From assembly GCA_026770025.1 (NCBI GenBank), contig JAMXDE010000065.1, positions 209,519 through 273,518 on the forward strand: a stretch of DNA of 64,000 bases, given 5' to 3'. Positions 39,177 through 51,411 of this stretch are shown here, piece by piece. Source of the stretch: Craspedostauros australis (Eukaryota; Bacillariophyta; Bacillariophyceae; Mastogloiales; Achnanthaceae). Within the stretch, counting starts at the first letter, position 1. The number at the start of each line of letters is the position of its first letter. The position numbers were made by a program, and so were the translations under genes. The notes beneath the pieces are model-generated. The model was not told the DNA's origin, searched no databases, and saw only the letters and a program-made list of their open reading frames with translations.

Positions 39177-41039
39177 ATGGCGTCTCACCTGCAGCAGAAA
39201 CGGAGATTCAACGACTTCGAAAATGCCAAGGCGCAATGCCTGGGCAAACGGGACAAGTCGTCAGCAGGTCGCATCGATCCGCCAGCTGTCGAAATGTGCG
39301 CGGTGGTGAACGAGCGTGAGGACTGCCACGTGACAAGCTCCTGAGCGGTGCGTTCTTTCATGTACAGAGGACCCGGTCGCAAGTCGACCACGCGCTTCCG
39401 ACGGTTCCGAATTTCGCACGAGATGATCTCGGATCCGATCCGGTACTTTGATTTGGGCACCATCGACGCTGATCCATCATGAGGAGGCGATCCCATTCCC
39501 ACGATCGGCCAGTATGATCACAAGGGCAACGGGCAACGGTCAAGCGAGACTGTCAATGGCGACGTTGATGGCGATGTTGATAATGACGTTGATCAACCGA
39601 AAGAGCAAAACGATGATGTGGATGCCCAACATGACGCAGATGAAAACGACCAAACCATCTGGCTGAGATATGAGCCATTCATTCTGCATGTCGCGTGCCG
39701 ATTGTTGGCGACGGCATCCGCCCTCATGGCCGCAGCCAGACCGGCATTCAAGAATGTGGGATTGACGACGTGGAAGAACGACCTCACCTATCTGGTTGCG
39801 GTCTGGAGCGATGAAGGATTGGAGATGCCGATGTGCACGAGATGGGGATCGCCGCTCTACTCGTACGGAGTGAACAAGTCGAACGCGGAGAAGCAGGGGG
39901 GCACAAACGAAGATGCCGGCCTGAACGAGGTGAATGAGCAGCACGCGCAGATGTCGCACTGGCTGATGCAGCTCGCGAACGAGAGGCACGGACGAAACTG
40001 GGAGAAGATCGATCAGTTTGTGGAGAGCGTGCGTGCCATAGGTCCTCCTGTTGATGCAGCTCCTATTGATGTCGCACAACATGGCCAGGATGAAGGGAGT
40101 GCGCTGGATCTGATCGGATCGACCGATGGTGGCGACAATGTAACGCGGCAACCCATAATGCCAAAGAGGTTCGATGTCATCGGCGATGTCGCATACCTCC
40201 ATTCCTTGCGAGATGGCTACGACAACTCGCACACACCGGAAGAGATGGGTAAGGCCATGATGAAGAAGAACAAGGCGATCAAGGTGATCGTCGTGCGCGA
40301 GTCCAACATGGAAGGCAGCGAACGGGCACCTGGATCTTTGCAGATCTTGGCAGGAGCACAGCGATCGCCACTCGTCACGACGCATACCGAGTACGGTATC
40401 AAATGCGTCGTGGATCTCGAGCAAACCTTCTTCACTCCGAGGATGGGACCGGAGCGGCTGCGGATCTGCCAGCAGGTGGCAAGAGGAGAACGCGCATTGG
40501 TGTTGTTTGCTGGCGTCGCCATGGACGCACTCCAAATCGCTGGGCGGACGGAAGCATCTGCTGTCATCGCCGTTGAGCTGAACGAGGTGGCGGGGCGTTG
40601 TGCGCATCTCGCTCATGCGATGCTGAAGCGGAACAAGGCGGTGAAGTGCACCGGTGCCTCCGAACGGCTAATCATTCTGCAAGGCGACATCATGGACATC
40701 GTCCCGTCCTTCCCCAAGGATCAATCCCATCTCTTCCATCGCACCTTGGCACCGAGACCGAAGGAGGGCGTGATGGATGGTGATCTGGGTATGGGAGATG
40801 GTGGATCGTCCTTCTTGGATGTGTTCCTGCCGTATTTGACGCCGAACGGAGGCGAGTGTCACTGGCACGACTTCGTCGCAGACCATGAATTTCCTTCGTG
40901 TGAGCGAACGACATCATCGCCATCGGGAATGTGCGAAAAGCACGGACTGAAGATGACAGTCCTGCACGTCGCCAACGTCGGCAGCATCGCTAAGAGGCAG
41001 CTCAGGGTTTGCATCGACTTGAAGGTGTCGCCGATATGA
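39177..41039 (+). pseudogene. TYW3-TYW2: TYW3-TYW2 fusion (wybutosine synthesis) interrupted by two UGA codons
   Basis: One frame from ATG 39177 to TGA 41037 spans 621 codons but contains TGA at 39342-39344 and 39480-39482. The N-terminus is TYW3-like: FNDFENAKAQCLGKRDKSSA, GRIDPPAVEMC, then HVTSS followed by the first TGA exactly where the conserved TSSCSGR should give its Cys. MYRGPGRKSTTRFRRFRISH and later RYEPFILHVACRLLATASAL continue the domain. The C-terminus is a TRM5/TYW2-type SAM methyltransferase: GIKCVVDLEQTFFTPRMGPE, the SAM loop VLFAGVAMDALQIA, AVELNE, and LAPRPKEGVMDGDLGMGDGG. TYW2 transfers the aminocarboxypropyl group and TYW3 methylates the base at position 37 of tRNA-Phe. 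Either a decayed gene, a recoded one, or a sequence with local errors; the long open TYW2 part argues against old decay. Confidence 0.75.
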
Positions 41040-41289
41040 GCACCATCGTAGAGCTCTGCTTGCTACATTTGGGATTGATCAATTCACATCTTCTACTCCG
41101 CCCATGCTTACTCTACATGAAACTCAGCTCTGTCTTGCACTTATCAATTGCTTTACGGGTGTGCAGCGCAAGATGCTGTATGGTACTCGTACTGCGTCGA
41201 TCCTCGCTTGGGCCCTCACTTGGAGCGCTTCTAGCGTTCGTTCGCACCTTGCTGGCCATCTTGGTGTCCTCTCCATTGGTGCTCCTTGA
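41040..41289. other. Convergent 3' flanks
   Basis: 250 bp between the TYW gene stop and the stop of the M11 protease gene; nothing recognised. Confidence 0.4.
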
Positions 41290-44200
41290 TCACTTGGATG
41301 ATTTGGCGGACTTGCTCGTTTTGCTTTCTTTCGATGATTTTGACCCCTTCGCTCCCTTCGTGCTCCAGGCCAGGGTTGGTTGAACAGATGGTACGGACGA
41401 GGGCGGGAGCGGGAGCGATGGTGCGGAGGATGGTACGGACGAGGGCATGAACGATGGTCTGGATGACGTCGAAGGCGACGGTGCGGATGACGGTGTGGGA
41501 GAGGGCATGAACGATGGTCTGGATGACGTCGAAGGCGACGGTGCGGATGATGGTGTGGGAGAGGGCATGGACGATGGTCTGGATGACGTCGAAGGCGACG
41601 GTGCGGATGACGGTGTGGGAGAGGGCATGAACGATGGTCTGGATGACGTCGAAGGTGACGGTGCGGGTGATGGCAGAAGCGATGGCGTAGCGGATGCCAT
41701 GTCCGATGGTGTACTCGAAGCCAACACTGTCAGAGAGTCGGTTTTGCAGAACTCCAACGATCCCATGAAGAAGTCGTAGTAACCTTCATAAGCGGCATCC
41801 GGATACTCTCCAACCTCTTCGCTTGACATCCCTGGGAACATGATGAACGGGCATTCCTCACATTCGAACCAGTCTGGTGGTGTAGGCTCGTAGTCCTGCG
41901 TGGCATCCAACAATGATTCTGTCTGTGTATCCACACGGATGGCGACCACGCCGTCGGCCTCCGAAACAGACAGTGGTGGATCAAATGTGATCACAGCTGT
42001 GAAATCTTCGCTCCCTCTCGCCTCGATCGTTCCGGACGCGATTTCTGTCCAGTCACCAGGTGCGTCCCACGTGCTTGGACGGTAGAAGATGGTGTATGGT
42101 TGGCTCCCAGTCGATGGTAACACGAGCCTCATGCCCGTGATGTCGATGCCGCTCAATATCTCAATATCGTATCGTGTAGACGCAATCTCATCTCTATAGA
42201 ATTCACGTGGGAGACCTGCCGTCTCTCCACTGAGACATGAAGTAGTCGGCGCCTGTGTGGGAACGATAGATGGTCGGGTCGTTGGTGATACTGTCGTTGA
42301 AGGAGAAGCCGATCCAGTTGGCATCTCGGTGTCCAGATCATCGCAGAACTCGAGTGAACCAATGAAGTAGGGGGAGTAATTGGGGAAGAAGCTGGGCGCA
42401 CTGTCTCCAATTTCAAAACTGGCTTGTCCAGAATACACATCAAATGGGCAAAATGGACATGAGAAAGTATCGGATGGTGCGATGCGTGCGGAGCTCTGGC
42501 TTGAGAATTGAATTTGATTGGCCATGTCGATGCGGAAGGAAACAGTGCCAGTATTCGCTGGCAGGAGCAGAGGTGAATCAAACGGAAGGGTGGCCGTATA
42601 GTCATCCGAATCTGTTTCTCCGTTGTTTCCCGATGCGATCTGAGTCCAGCTGCCATCCACCTCCCAGGTATCTGGTCGGAAGAAGATCGTGTACGGCATA
42701 TTGGAAAAGCCAGGGGCCACGAAAAGCCGCATTCCGGTGATTTGAACGTCTCTAAGTGTACGCAAATCGAATCTGAAGGACTTTGTGATGTCATCAAACA
42801 AGCCTCGACGGGACCTTGTGTATTCCCACTCTCCGCACTGTTCTGTGGGAGCTTGGCTGGGGGGTGCGCTTGGTATGTTGGAAGGTGGTGCTGATACTGA
42901 TGGCGCAACAGAAACGGATGGTACAATGGATGGCGATTGGCTGAACTCCCCTTTCACGCTCACCGTCGCACACATTGGAGTTGCTGATTCATCATCGATG
43001 TTGGAAACGGAAATGACGAGGCCATCCAAGATCTTTGTGTGTCCAATCCCAAGGGACCTGTACGACGGTTGGGTCATGTCCAGGATGGCCTCTAACTCGG
43101 ATGTCCCCCCATCGCGTGGAGTCTGATCACGTGCCGATGTGACGAGCACTTGGTTTCTGCCTAGTGACGAATCGGCATTGAAACCGATGGCTCGGTTAAA
43201 CGCGACGTAGTAGTTGGAAATGCTCTCGGGATCATCGATTCGGATGATGACATGGTAGCTTGTATCGGTGGGATCATAGTCTACCACACCACAGAGTCTC
43301 CCTTCGAAGTCGATGGGTTGGCTTGCCGTGAGTGTGACGGTCTGATCAGAATACCATCCCATTTCCCAACTCTTGGCCCCTTTGAGATGGGCGTGTTCGA
43401 TTTCAGTTGGTTCCGTTTGGGACGTGAGTAGATGTGCGGAACATGGCATGCCGTATGGTGAGTGCACGCGTTGTGGTTTTAGGTTTGGTGGGAGAGACAA
43501 AACAAACACGGCAAGGCAATTGCATTGGAGAGACGAGTCAGTGGCCACACGAGTATGGCGGGAATAGCCCAACATGCCCCGGTCAATGAACGTCATAGAT
43601 TGGGCGGCAATTTCGATCAGCAATTCCCGACAAGCGCATACAAACGGATCAGTGAGAGCTCCACTGGTTGAGTCCCCAGATTCCGCCCGCTGCGTCATGC
43701 AGAGTGTTCTTTCGATGATGAAATTGGCTGTCTCAGGATAAGGCATCGATCAGGCTCTGCATTGATGGACATGTGATCTGCCGCCATCAGATCTGAGGAT
43801 GCTTACCGTTGTAACCCGAGAGCGCAGAAAGTGTTTCGTTGAAAAATTGAGTGTAATTCCTACCACCCATGGCCCCACTGCGCGATTCATTGCAGACATG
43901 TTGATCCGCCAAGGAGAAATGACAGAAACAAGCCCAGCAACAGTACAAAAGGAAAGAGAAAGCGAAAGAGCGGCAGAGAAAGTGAGTGTATGCGTGCATG
44001 CAGAGGTGGTGAAGTGGTTGTTAGAAGCTAACACCATGCAGCTTCGGCAGTTGTACGTGAGCTCCAGATCATCTTCGGGTTCTTACCTTCGGTCTTCGTA
44101 CTCTATCCCAAATCGATTGGAATGGTGCAGGCCGAAGTTATGACCAAGTTCGTGGATGATAGTGTCCAATTGGAACCCCCGGTGTGCGTTTGGGTAGTCT

Positions 44201-45672
44201 TTAATACCGTTGTACACGCTGATTTCATCATGCAAGTATGCGTAAGCTGAGATTTGTCGTTGGGCATGAAGCACGTTATGGACGACATGTTGGATTCGCA
44301 TGGAATGACATAATTGAATGGGTGAGTAGATTGCGGTGCTTGGAAACAGAGCAAACAAACCGATCATCTCAGTATCACACTCGTATAATACGGTGGATCC
44401 AATCATAACCGCAGTGTCTTGAGCAATGATCTCGCCGGCCTGTGGAGATTTGGGTTCACGTCAAGGAGAATCATCTCAAACGATGCCCCGTCATCATCAC
44501 TATTCATGCCGCAGAAGCGCACAAGACAGTTTGCCGCGCTGCATGGCGGTGCATGTGCCATTTCCCAAATGGGACGCCCGTTGCCGAAAATGGCACTGAA
44601 ACTTACCAGCCCAGGCTAGGCCAGATGTACCACTACTGTCAGTCGAATACGGCATCAAAATCATGAAATGATCGAAGTCGTCAAAGATCTTAGCCTCCAG
44701 CGCCAGGTATTTCTTGACGTAGTTTTCAACATCCGTGTTCTTGAGAGTGTAGGGATCAACTTCAGAAGGATAGTGAATTGTGAGGATCCCATCGTCGGTG
44801 CCATTCGTTGGCATTGTGGAAAGCGAAAGCTTGCCGAACGACATGGCCTCGAACTGGTCGGTGAAATTGGGCTGCGCATTGAACACGTTGTCCACAATGA
44901 GAGATTTTGGGACAGTGTAATTGTTCTGAAACACAACCTGAATCAGGAGGACCTTCTTGTCTCCAACGCCCAACACATCTGGAGTGTCCAGTGCGCGTCC
45001 ATGCCCGTGTCCATCCGTATGTCCATCGGTATGATGCCCAAGCAGCATGTCATTGATGGTCATGCCATCCGGCAGCTTCAGCGTGAAGTTGCTGTCATCA
45101 ACGATGACGTTCTCCATGAAGATGGTGTGCTGGATGGTGGCGCTGGGGAACGCTTGGCGATCGATCGCCCACTGTTCCGTCAATCCATCGATCTTCATGT
45201 CGATGGGACCATGGGATGTGGCATCGGCTCCTCTGAGCCTGCAGAAAAGGTCGATTGCATCGGTTCCATCAGTGAAACCGGTGATGCGTGCGGTGATGAG
45301 GCATGGTTCCTTCAGGATACTGTTGTTGTTGTTGGTGGTGGTGGTGGTCTGATTGTCGTTCGGATTGAAATGGATTGAGTGAGATCGATTGGGTGAAGGT
45401 GTGGTGGTTGTGAAAAGGGTGAATATTTGTACCGTATGTAGAGTGGAGGGTGGAGGGAGACGGAGTTGAGCAGACGCGGAATGCAAGGTTGAGAATGGAT
45501 GATGAGATGGTGTGACCGACCCATCCACGGTCACAAGAGAGAGAGAGGGAGAACAACCATCGCAAAGGGTCGTTTCACTCACCGTTTGAGCTGCAGCCGA
45601 TGTTGCAGAGACTGCAATCACCGCAAGCAGCGCGGCAATGAGGGTTTGTCGATAGGAATGCGAGGCTTTCAT
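41290..45672 (-). CDS. Secreted M11 (gametolysin-like) metalloprotease, copy 1, five exons, intact
   Basis: Exons 45583-45672, 44607-45348, 44087-44246, 43807-43877, 41290-43379, all GT-AG, joining in frame to 1,050 aa. Exon 1 is a signal peptide (LIAALLAVIAVSATSAAAQT). Exon 3 has the zinc site HELGHNFGLHH at about residues 309-319. The exon 3/4 join restores EDRSGAMGG, and the exon 4/5 join restores SGYNGAKSWEMGWY, the Met-turn region and NGAKSW..GWY box of M11 peptidases, which confirms the splicing. Exon 5 continues with two copies of a roughly 150-aa beta-rich module (ITGMRLFVAPGFSNMPYTIF and ITGMRLVLPSTGSQPYTIFY), PSS-type spacers, a 20-residue repeat and a Ser/Lys-rich tail. M11 enzymes cut matrix or wall glycoproteins. 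Intron 4 is 427 nt and open in frame, so a naive call would make exon 5 a separate gene. Confidence 0.85.
41441..41680. repeat. 60-bp minisatellite, four units, coding
   Basis: The unit GAGGGCATGAACGATGGTCT... repeats with a 60-bp period and one or two base changes per unit. On the minus strand each unit encodes a 20-residue Ser/Pro spacer (PSSAPSPSTSSRPSFMPSPT). It is absent from the paralogues at 51.5 and 60.9 kb. Confidence 0.85.
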
Positions 45673-47352
45673 GATGGACGAGGGATGGAATTATGATTGC
45701 AATTGGAGGGACAGGCACAGATAATAGCTCGCATAATACCTCCTGCAGCCATTCCTTCGCCAACCACCATCGTTGCGTTTTGGTGCCGACGAGCGTGGAC
45801 ATTGCTTTCGCTCGTTTGATTGGGCCGGCACAGACTTCGTACAACACGCTGTTGGACTCTCATGAAGTACCGACAACGAGCGCAGCGCAGCACAGCACAG
45901 AGCACGGATGCGATGTGGCCCACAAGAGGAGATCAAGGAGAGTGAAGCTCCCCCGCCTGCGACGTTGCATGTTCATGGGTGGAGACTGCTCCTTCGTGGC
46001 CAGAGCGTGCAAGATGAGTTCAATAATGCTGCCTGTGCCAAACAACCAAGTTCACTCGAGGTGAGAAGGGGCGCCCTTGCAGATCGTGGACATCACCGAA
46101 TTCGGCGTTGTTCTGTCGCTCTCGGGCACTCTACACTTAAGACAACCTCGAGAGTGACATGTCCCACACCCTGCAACCGACATGACACTCGTTGTCCGTC
46201 ACTTGTAACATGTCACTTGTGTCTGGTTGATAAAATGCCACAGACAAATTTGTTGTTCTTTGGTGGCCAACAATCGCGCGAAGGCTGTTTGCTGGAACCT
46301 CACAAGGCAAACATTGTATGAAAGGAGCGAAGCCAAACGAGATGAGTTCCAGCCAGATGGATGCCTGGGCATGAGGGCGACCAGAAGAACATGAACACGC
46401 GCGCACCGTGGCGGTGATGACGATGGTACGAGCTACGAGCAGACAACAGATTCAGCAATGGAGGGATCCGCGAGTAGCGCAGCTATCCGTGCGAGTTATG
46501 GTCGACGAGGAGGTCGAGGAGGACAACCAATCGGAAGTGCTGACGCGAGAGGGAAACTGAAGCAGAAACAAGACCGTTCGGAACAGAACCAGGAAGTGGT
46601 AGAATGTTCATGGGAATCAAGGCATCAGATGACGCAAGAACGTTGTGGGGAGAGGGACGTTGCTTGTGTAGCTCGTAGGATTGCACTTGGCGACTTCTAA
46701 TATATTATTTCTAGTATTATAACAGATAATATTAAAATGCTCGCAGCATTTCCGCGAAGGAGGAAGATGGACATTGCTGCTGATGATGATGGTACGCAAC
46801 ACATGCATGCAGAGCTTGATGGAACACAAGTCGTGCGAAACCTGAATTGGAAGTACCTACTATTCTATATATTAGTAGTAGGACTTCAGTGCCTTCGAGA
46901 TCCATGCGGTGATGGTGCGTCGATTGGTTCCATGAACGGAGAAAGGAGGAAGATCTTGTGTCAGGCCTTGCTCAGGGTCTTGCAAGAAGAAGTCCGTCTC
47001 TTTCGCAGGTCGTAGACCGCAGATGAGAGTGGACTCTCTAGACCACTGTAGACTATTCTCAGCGAATCGAGGATGCGAACAGCGACCCATCGTATCTTGG
47101 CGAGGCACTGATCGCATCAACAGAATCCTTCACCCAACACATCAAGTGGGAAGATCCAAAAACAACCGACTAACCGATCAACACAACAACAAACGAAGCG
47201 ACGAAGGAGGACAACAAAGCTTCAATGCGAATTGCAGACATCATCACTCCACTCCACTCCACTCTACTCTACTCTACTCTACCACACGCTGCTCTCATAC
47301 AAACTTGTTCTCCTGTGGCACCACGATGGTTTGAGCACCAATCCCATCTGTC
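45673..47352. promoter_or_regulatory. Shared 5' region of divergent M11 and FTO genes, copy 1
   Basis: Separates the M11 start (45672, minus) from the FTO start (47353, plus). Compared with unit 2 (55703-56684) it has an extra block at about 46375-47045, and about 36 bp extra near 45936-45950. The extra block includes an AT-rich stretch (46695-46738) and a near-perfect hairpin at 46850-46887 (GAAGTACCTACTA pairing with TAGTAGGACTTC). No gene is supported inside it. Confidence 0.5.
46850..46887. other. Inverted repeat (hairpin) in the unit-1-specific block
   Basis: GAAGT-A-CCTACTA on the left pairs with TAGTAGG-ACTTC on the right around an AT-rich loop. It could be a terminator-like or small-RNA hairpin or a chance palindrome. 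Confidence 0.4.
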
Positions 47353-49510
47353 ATGCCAACCATTGAAGCTCCAAACGGAAGTGCTCCACAACTATTATAT
47401 AATATAATATCACGTAACCAGCGAAAGAAGCTGAAGCAAAGGGAATGCAAGCATCAACAGCATCAACAGCATCAACAGCCAACGGCCTTGACGAAACACC
47501 AAGCCATCACCACCGCTGGTAGCCGGTTGCCTGAAGGAAATGAGAGAAGGAAGGGATCAATCAATGGCAAAGTTGATTTCAAAGTTGATTTCAAAGTTGA
47601 TGGCAAAGGCAACCACATTGACAAAGAGAATGGAAACAGGGGCACCAGCGATGAGGACAGCAGCGAAGATGAGATGTTCATGATGGCCGCAGCTGCTGCA
47701 TGGGCAACCGGTGGTGATGGCGACACACGCCCAAATCAATGCCCGTCATCCAAACCAAAGAAACGCAAGGGAGGAAATGGCCAAGCAGCAGCAGCAGCAG
47801 CAGCAATGTCAGGCATGTTGAACCCGCCCAACACTTCTGTTGATGCCACCCCAACAAGTCGGATGGAACATGGACAACGCCTGTCACCACCATTTCCGCT
47901 CAAGCAGCCCCCTCAGCTTGAAACGAGAATGAAGCAGTCCAAAATGAATGAGTTCTTGCGCAACGAGGGCGATTACAGACACGCATTTCAATCCGCCATG
48001 TCCACATGCTACGAAAGATGCGTCTGGGACCGTTCCACGGATTTGGCCAACCCTCAGACAGATGCCGCAACAGTGGAGGAAAGGGATGTCCAATCAGCTC
48101 TGTCCACTTTGGGCCATGCTGGGTGGTTCCGCACGGATGTGACGCAACCGGGAGGGATGGGAAGCAGATGTGTCAAGACGTGCGTCACACGGTGCTTGCT
48201 GGGCGATCCAGGAACGACGTACAAGTCCCTCGGCCTGAGGATGTTCAGCCATCCTTGGTGTGATACAAATGTGGATGGTGCGCAAGAGGGCCACAGCGTG
48301 CCACCCTCAGATGCTGCCACCGAAGCATGCACATCATCGCGGTGGAACGGGGACGTCCAGGTTGCCGTCGATCAGATCCATCATCTCAACCCAATGCTTG
48401 ACACAGCGAACGCAGCGTCATTTGGAAGTGTTGGGAGAGCAGCGTTGGGATCGCAATGTGCCAGAACCCACGGTGCAGGGTCGTGCGGGCTTCAGCGTCA
48501 CGCTCATCAACAAGATGAAGACCCAATCGTCTCGGCTCAAGGATGAGCCCATGTTGGGAGAGTCGAAGTGCACAGTGTTGTGGCATGCGGACAGCTCGTT
48601 GGAGCACTTTTCCACCATTCCCGTATATCAGACGATGTTCGATCTCAACAACTTCCAATTGAAGTCATCTTCTGGATCATGACAACACGGGCATGTCCAC
48701 GAACATGTTCATGGACATGCGGATGCGGATGCGAAGGCAGGTATGAGCTTCGCAAAGAAGCACGAGCACGACTGGTCCGTTGCATTGCGAGTGACGCACA
48801 ACGCGGAAGGACCGAAGCAGAAACACCTTGGCGATATCAGCGTTGAGAAGGAAAGCCCGCCGGTTGCTGTCACGTTGCCATCGGGGTGTGCCTACTACCT
48901 GCTCGACGATCACAACCATCACCATCAGCACGCTGTGCTGGTACATACCTCATCGAGCGATGGCGCAGATGCCGACCAAGTCACAACCACGCGCTTCTCC
49001 TCCACACATCGCTTGCTGAGGGTCGGTCACAACGTGCACGACATGATCCACAAATGCAGGACCGCTGTTGACAACTTCCATCGCAACGGATCCAAGCGAT
49101 GGAGATCCGAACAAATCACTTTGGACGAGCTGGAGAACGAATGGCTGCGCCAATTCTTCATCCAGGGACGCGAGCACAAGCAGCTTCTGCGGGCGTACTG
49201 GGAGCAGCCAGTCATGACACTGTTCCGTTATTGGGAGCAGCTCGAACAACGGACCTATGATATCCTCTGTATCCTCCAGCATGCCGCTGAGTATCATTGT
49301 GAGACGACATCTGAACAGCAGAGGCAGCAGCAGGTGCGATGGGACAAGTCCAGCAGATCGCGATGCACTACAGCCAAGCCTCCCCACACAAGTCCACGAT
49401 CGTCCGATTCTTCCAGGGACAGATCTATTGGAATTGGTCACGACGATGTAGCGTGTGTCACTCCAATCCAAGCTCGTAGTGCGTTTGTCCAATTGAAACA
49501 CGATAAGTAG
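47353..49510 (+). CDS. FTO: FTO-like RNA demethylase, copy 1, frame interrupted
   Basis: Starts at ATG 47353 with a low-complexity head (His/Gln, KVDF repeats, poly-Ala). FTO family features follow in order: the N-terminal lobe (GHAGWFRTDV, TRCLLGDPGTTYKSLGLRMF, SHPW), then GFSVTLINKMK, VLWHADSSLEHFSTIPVYQ with the HxD iron ligands (48594-48602), DWSVALRV, LPSGCAYYLLDDHNHHHQHA, RFSSTHR (distal His and 2-oxoglutarate Arg, 48992-49012) and the helical C-lobe NEWLRQFFIQGREHK. FTO removes methyl from N6-methyladenosine using Fe(II) and 2-oxoglutarate. Two breaks occur: a frame change between about 48360 and 48450, which an 82-nt intron 48361-48442 (GTTGCC...GAGCAG) would cure, and an in-frame TGA at 48680 in the variable loop before DWSVALRV. 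Both breaks are shared by copy 2. Confidence 0.75.
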
Positions 49511-49914
49511 AGCATGATGGCTCCGTACTCGCGGAGTGGAAGCTCCCTGGATCATTGGTCTCGATGGTCTTGTCTTATCACGCGCGGTCCGAAGGGAAGA
49601 TGTCGACACAGTGAAAGGTGTTAGTTAGTTCAGGAACATCCTCTCAGATTGGGTAGTTGTGGTTGGCATCACTTTTTGGTTTGGATCGTGTCTCACACAC
49701 GTGATTGGCGGGCGTTATTTTGCCGTTATCATGGCGCCAAAACGAATCTTCTCCAACCAATCAACCACCAACATCAAACTGAGGCAACAAGGAACGAACA
49801 AACGACACCTCCATGTGAACACATCACACAATACATTCACAAAGGAATGCAACAAGCAAACCAGAATCACCAGTACCACCAGAACATACCATTATATTAT
49901 ATGATATTATACTT
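49511..49914. other. Intergenic between FTO and TruA, copy 1
   Basis: About 400 bp upstream of the TruA gene, ending in an AT-rich ATTATATTATATGATATTAT tract (49891-49910) that may belong to its core promoter. No gene. Confidence 0.4.
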
Positions 49915-49942
49915 GTGAAGAGAAGGAGAAAGCTATGGCATC

Positions 49943-51411
49943 ATGAGTGGAGAAGCAGACCGTTCTGCAGATGCGTTGTGGTCATCTTCGGCATACTGTG
50001 CGTTACCCTGTCTCCTCAAAGATCAACCGCGTGCTTCCAACCCTCAGCGCAGAAGCCACCATGGCAGTCATCATGGAAGCCATCAGATCGACAGAGCAAC
50101 AGTCTCCACCATGACGTGCCACAACCTCAGGATGACCAACCGTATCAAGCAGGCAAATACAGGCATCCTTTCATCGATGAGTTACCTCCCAATGATTCCC
50201 ATCAGTTCTCAGGCATTCCAGAACTCTTCCAGGATCTCGACATACCGCAACCGCCACGGTTCCCACCGTTCGTGCCGCACAGAGATCCGCGGCGGCGGTT
50301 GCGACCAACATACGCCTTGATCGTATCGTATCATGGACCCTCCTTCCTGGGCGGATACGAGTTCAACCCCACCATCACTGCGCCGACGGTCCGCGGCGTT
50401 CTCACAGACGCAGTGTCCAAGTGTTTGCGGTATCAAGGCATCATCGAGGCTGAGACAATCGTTCGACTGACCGTTGCAGGCCGGACGGATGCTGGTGTTT
50501 CGGCCAAGGCGAACGTGCTCTCCTTCTCGCTATCAGCCAAATCAACGGCCACACCAGATCTCGATCGTCTAGTTGCGGATGTCAATCGGTTGTTGCGAGA
50601 TGGCAGCAGTGAAACACATGAAGCGAATGAAGTCAATGAGACAGATGCAACTCCAAATGGCATGAAAGAAGCCTGGGATGCCCTGAAGCTCAGCAACCGA
50701 ACTAGTACCACACCATTCATGAGAATCGATGATGCATATCATGTATCATCCAGCTTCCATCCCACATTCCAAGCGACGGCTCGTGAATACATCTACATCC
50801 TTCCTTTGCGCAAGACAGTATGTCTTCAATATGCCAGACTCATGGTGAAGACGGTGAACCAGTTCTTCGCATCTGTCATGAACCAATCGATGGATTACAC
50901 CTCGTTGAGCAAAGGCAGGATATTGACACAGTCGGCGGATTGCACCATTCAAGCAGGACGATGTTGGTTGGTAACGGGTTCGGGCAGAGTCGATGTTGAA
51001 GACGTAGATGAAGTATCCAATGATCAGCAGCAGCTCCGCACATCTGGCATCGCTGAGTTGGAGGATGCCATTCCGGGCTTCAACAAGGTATGGCGCAAGC
51101 ATGAACAGGAAGGATCAACCTCATCATCATCATCACCATCATCAGCAGTTGTATCAGTAGGGGCGGCGGTAGGGCCGGAATACGATGGCGCTCTCGTCTT
51201 TCAAATCCGCGCAAACCGATTTCTCAAACGGATGATTCGCAAGATGGTGAACTCGCTGCTGCTGGATGCCTCAGCCACCATCGAAGAGCCACAGGGCAAC
51301 GACGAACAGCCCAACCGATGGATACGAAGGATCGAGAGGATGGATCGCTCATACAATTGTGCAGCGCCGCCCGGTGGTCTGTGTTTGTGGAGGATCTACT
51401 TTGAAGAATGA
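49943..51411 (+). CDS. truA: TruA-like tRNA pseudouridine synthase, copy 1, probably plastid-targeted
   Basis: The synthase frame runs to TGA 51409. Catalytic motif GRTDAGVSA has its Asp codon at 50488-50490; YALIVSYHGPSFLGGYEF opens the fold and FLKRMIRKMVNSLL and the C-terminal box close it. Family role: isomerise U38-U40 in tRNA anticodon arms. The likely ATG at 49943 (MSGEAD) is one base out of frame with the synthase: copy 2 has CCGTTTCTGC where copy 1 has CCGTTCTGC (49959). With the extra T the head reads FCRCVVVIFGILCVTLSPQR then STACFQPS, a signal peptide followed by an Ala-Cys-Phe site that resembles the diatom plastid ASAFAP signal. So copy 1 has lost a base, or the sequence has an error. 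A Ser run (51118-51145) is a copy-1 insertion. Confidence 0.75.

Noticed and set aside
41447-41779. Plus-strand 110-codon frame with Asp/Gly repeats
   Set aside because: It is the complement of the 60-bp minisatellite that encodes the Ser/Pro spacer of the M11 gene.
41290-43746. Separate 818-codon gene with its own start at 43746
   Set aside because: The acceptor at 43379 joins perfectly to the M11 exons and restores the NGAKSW...GWY box; the first part of the frame is intron.
39177-49510. Reassigned UGA codon in this genome
   Set aside because: The coiled-coil, basic Ser/Arg, acyl-AMP ligase, hydroxylase and TruA genes all end naturally at TGA, so UGA is a normal stop.
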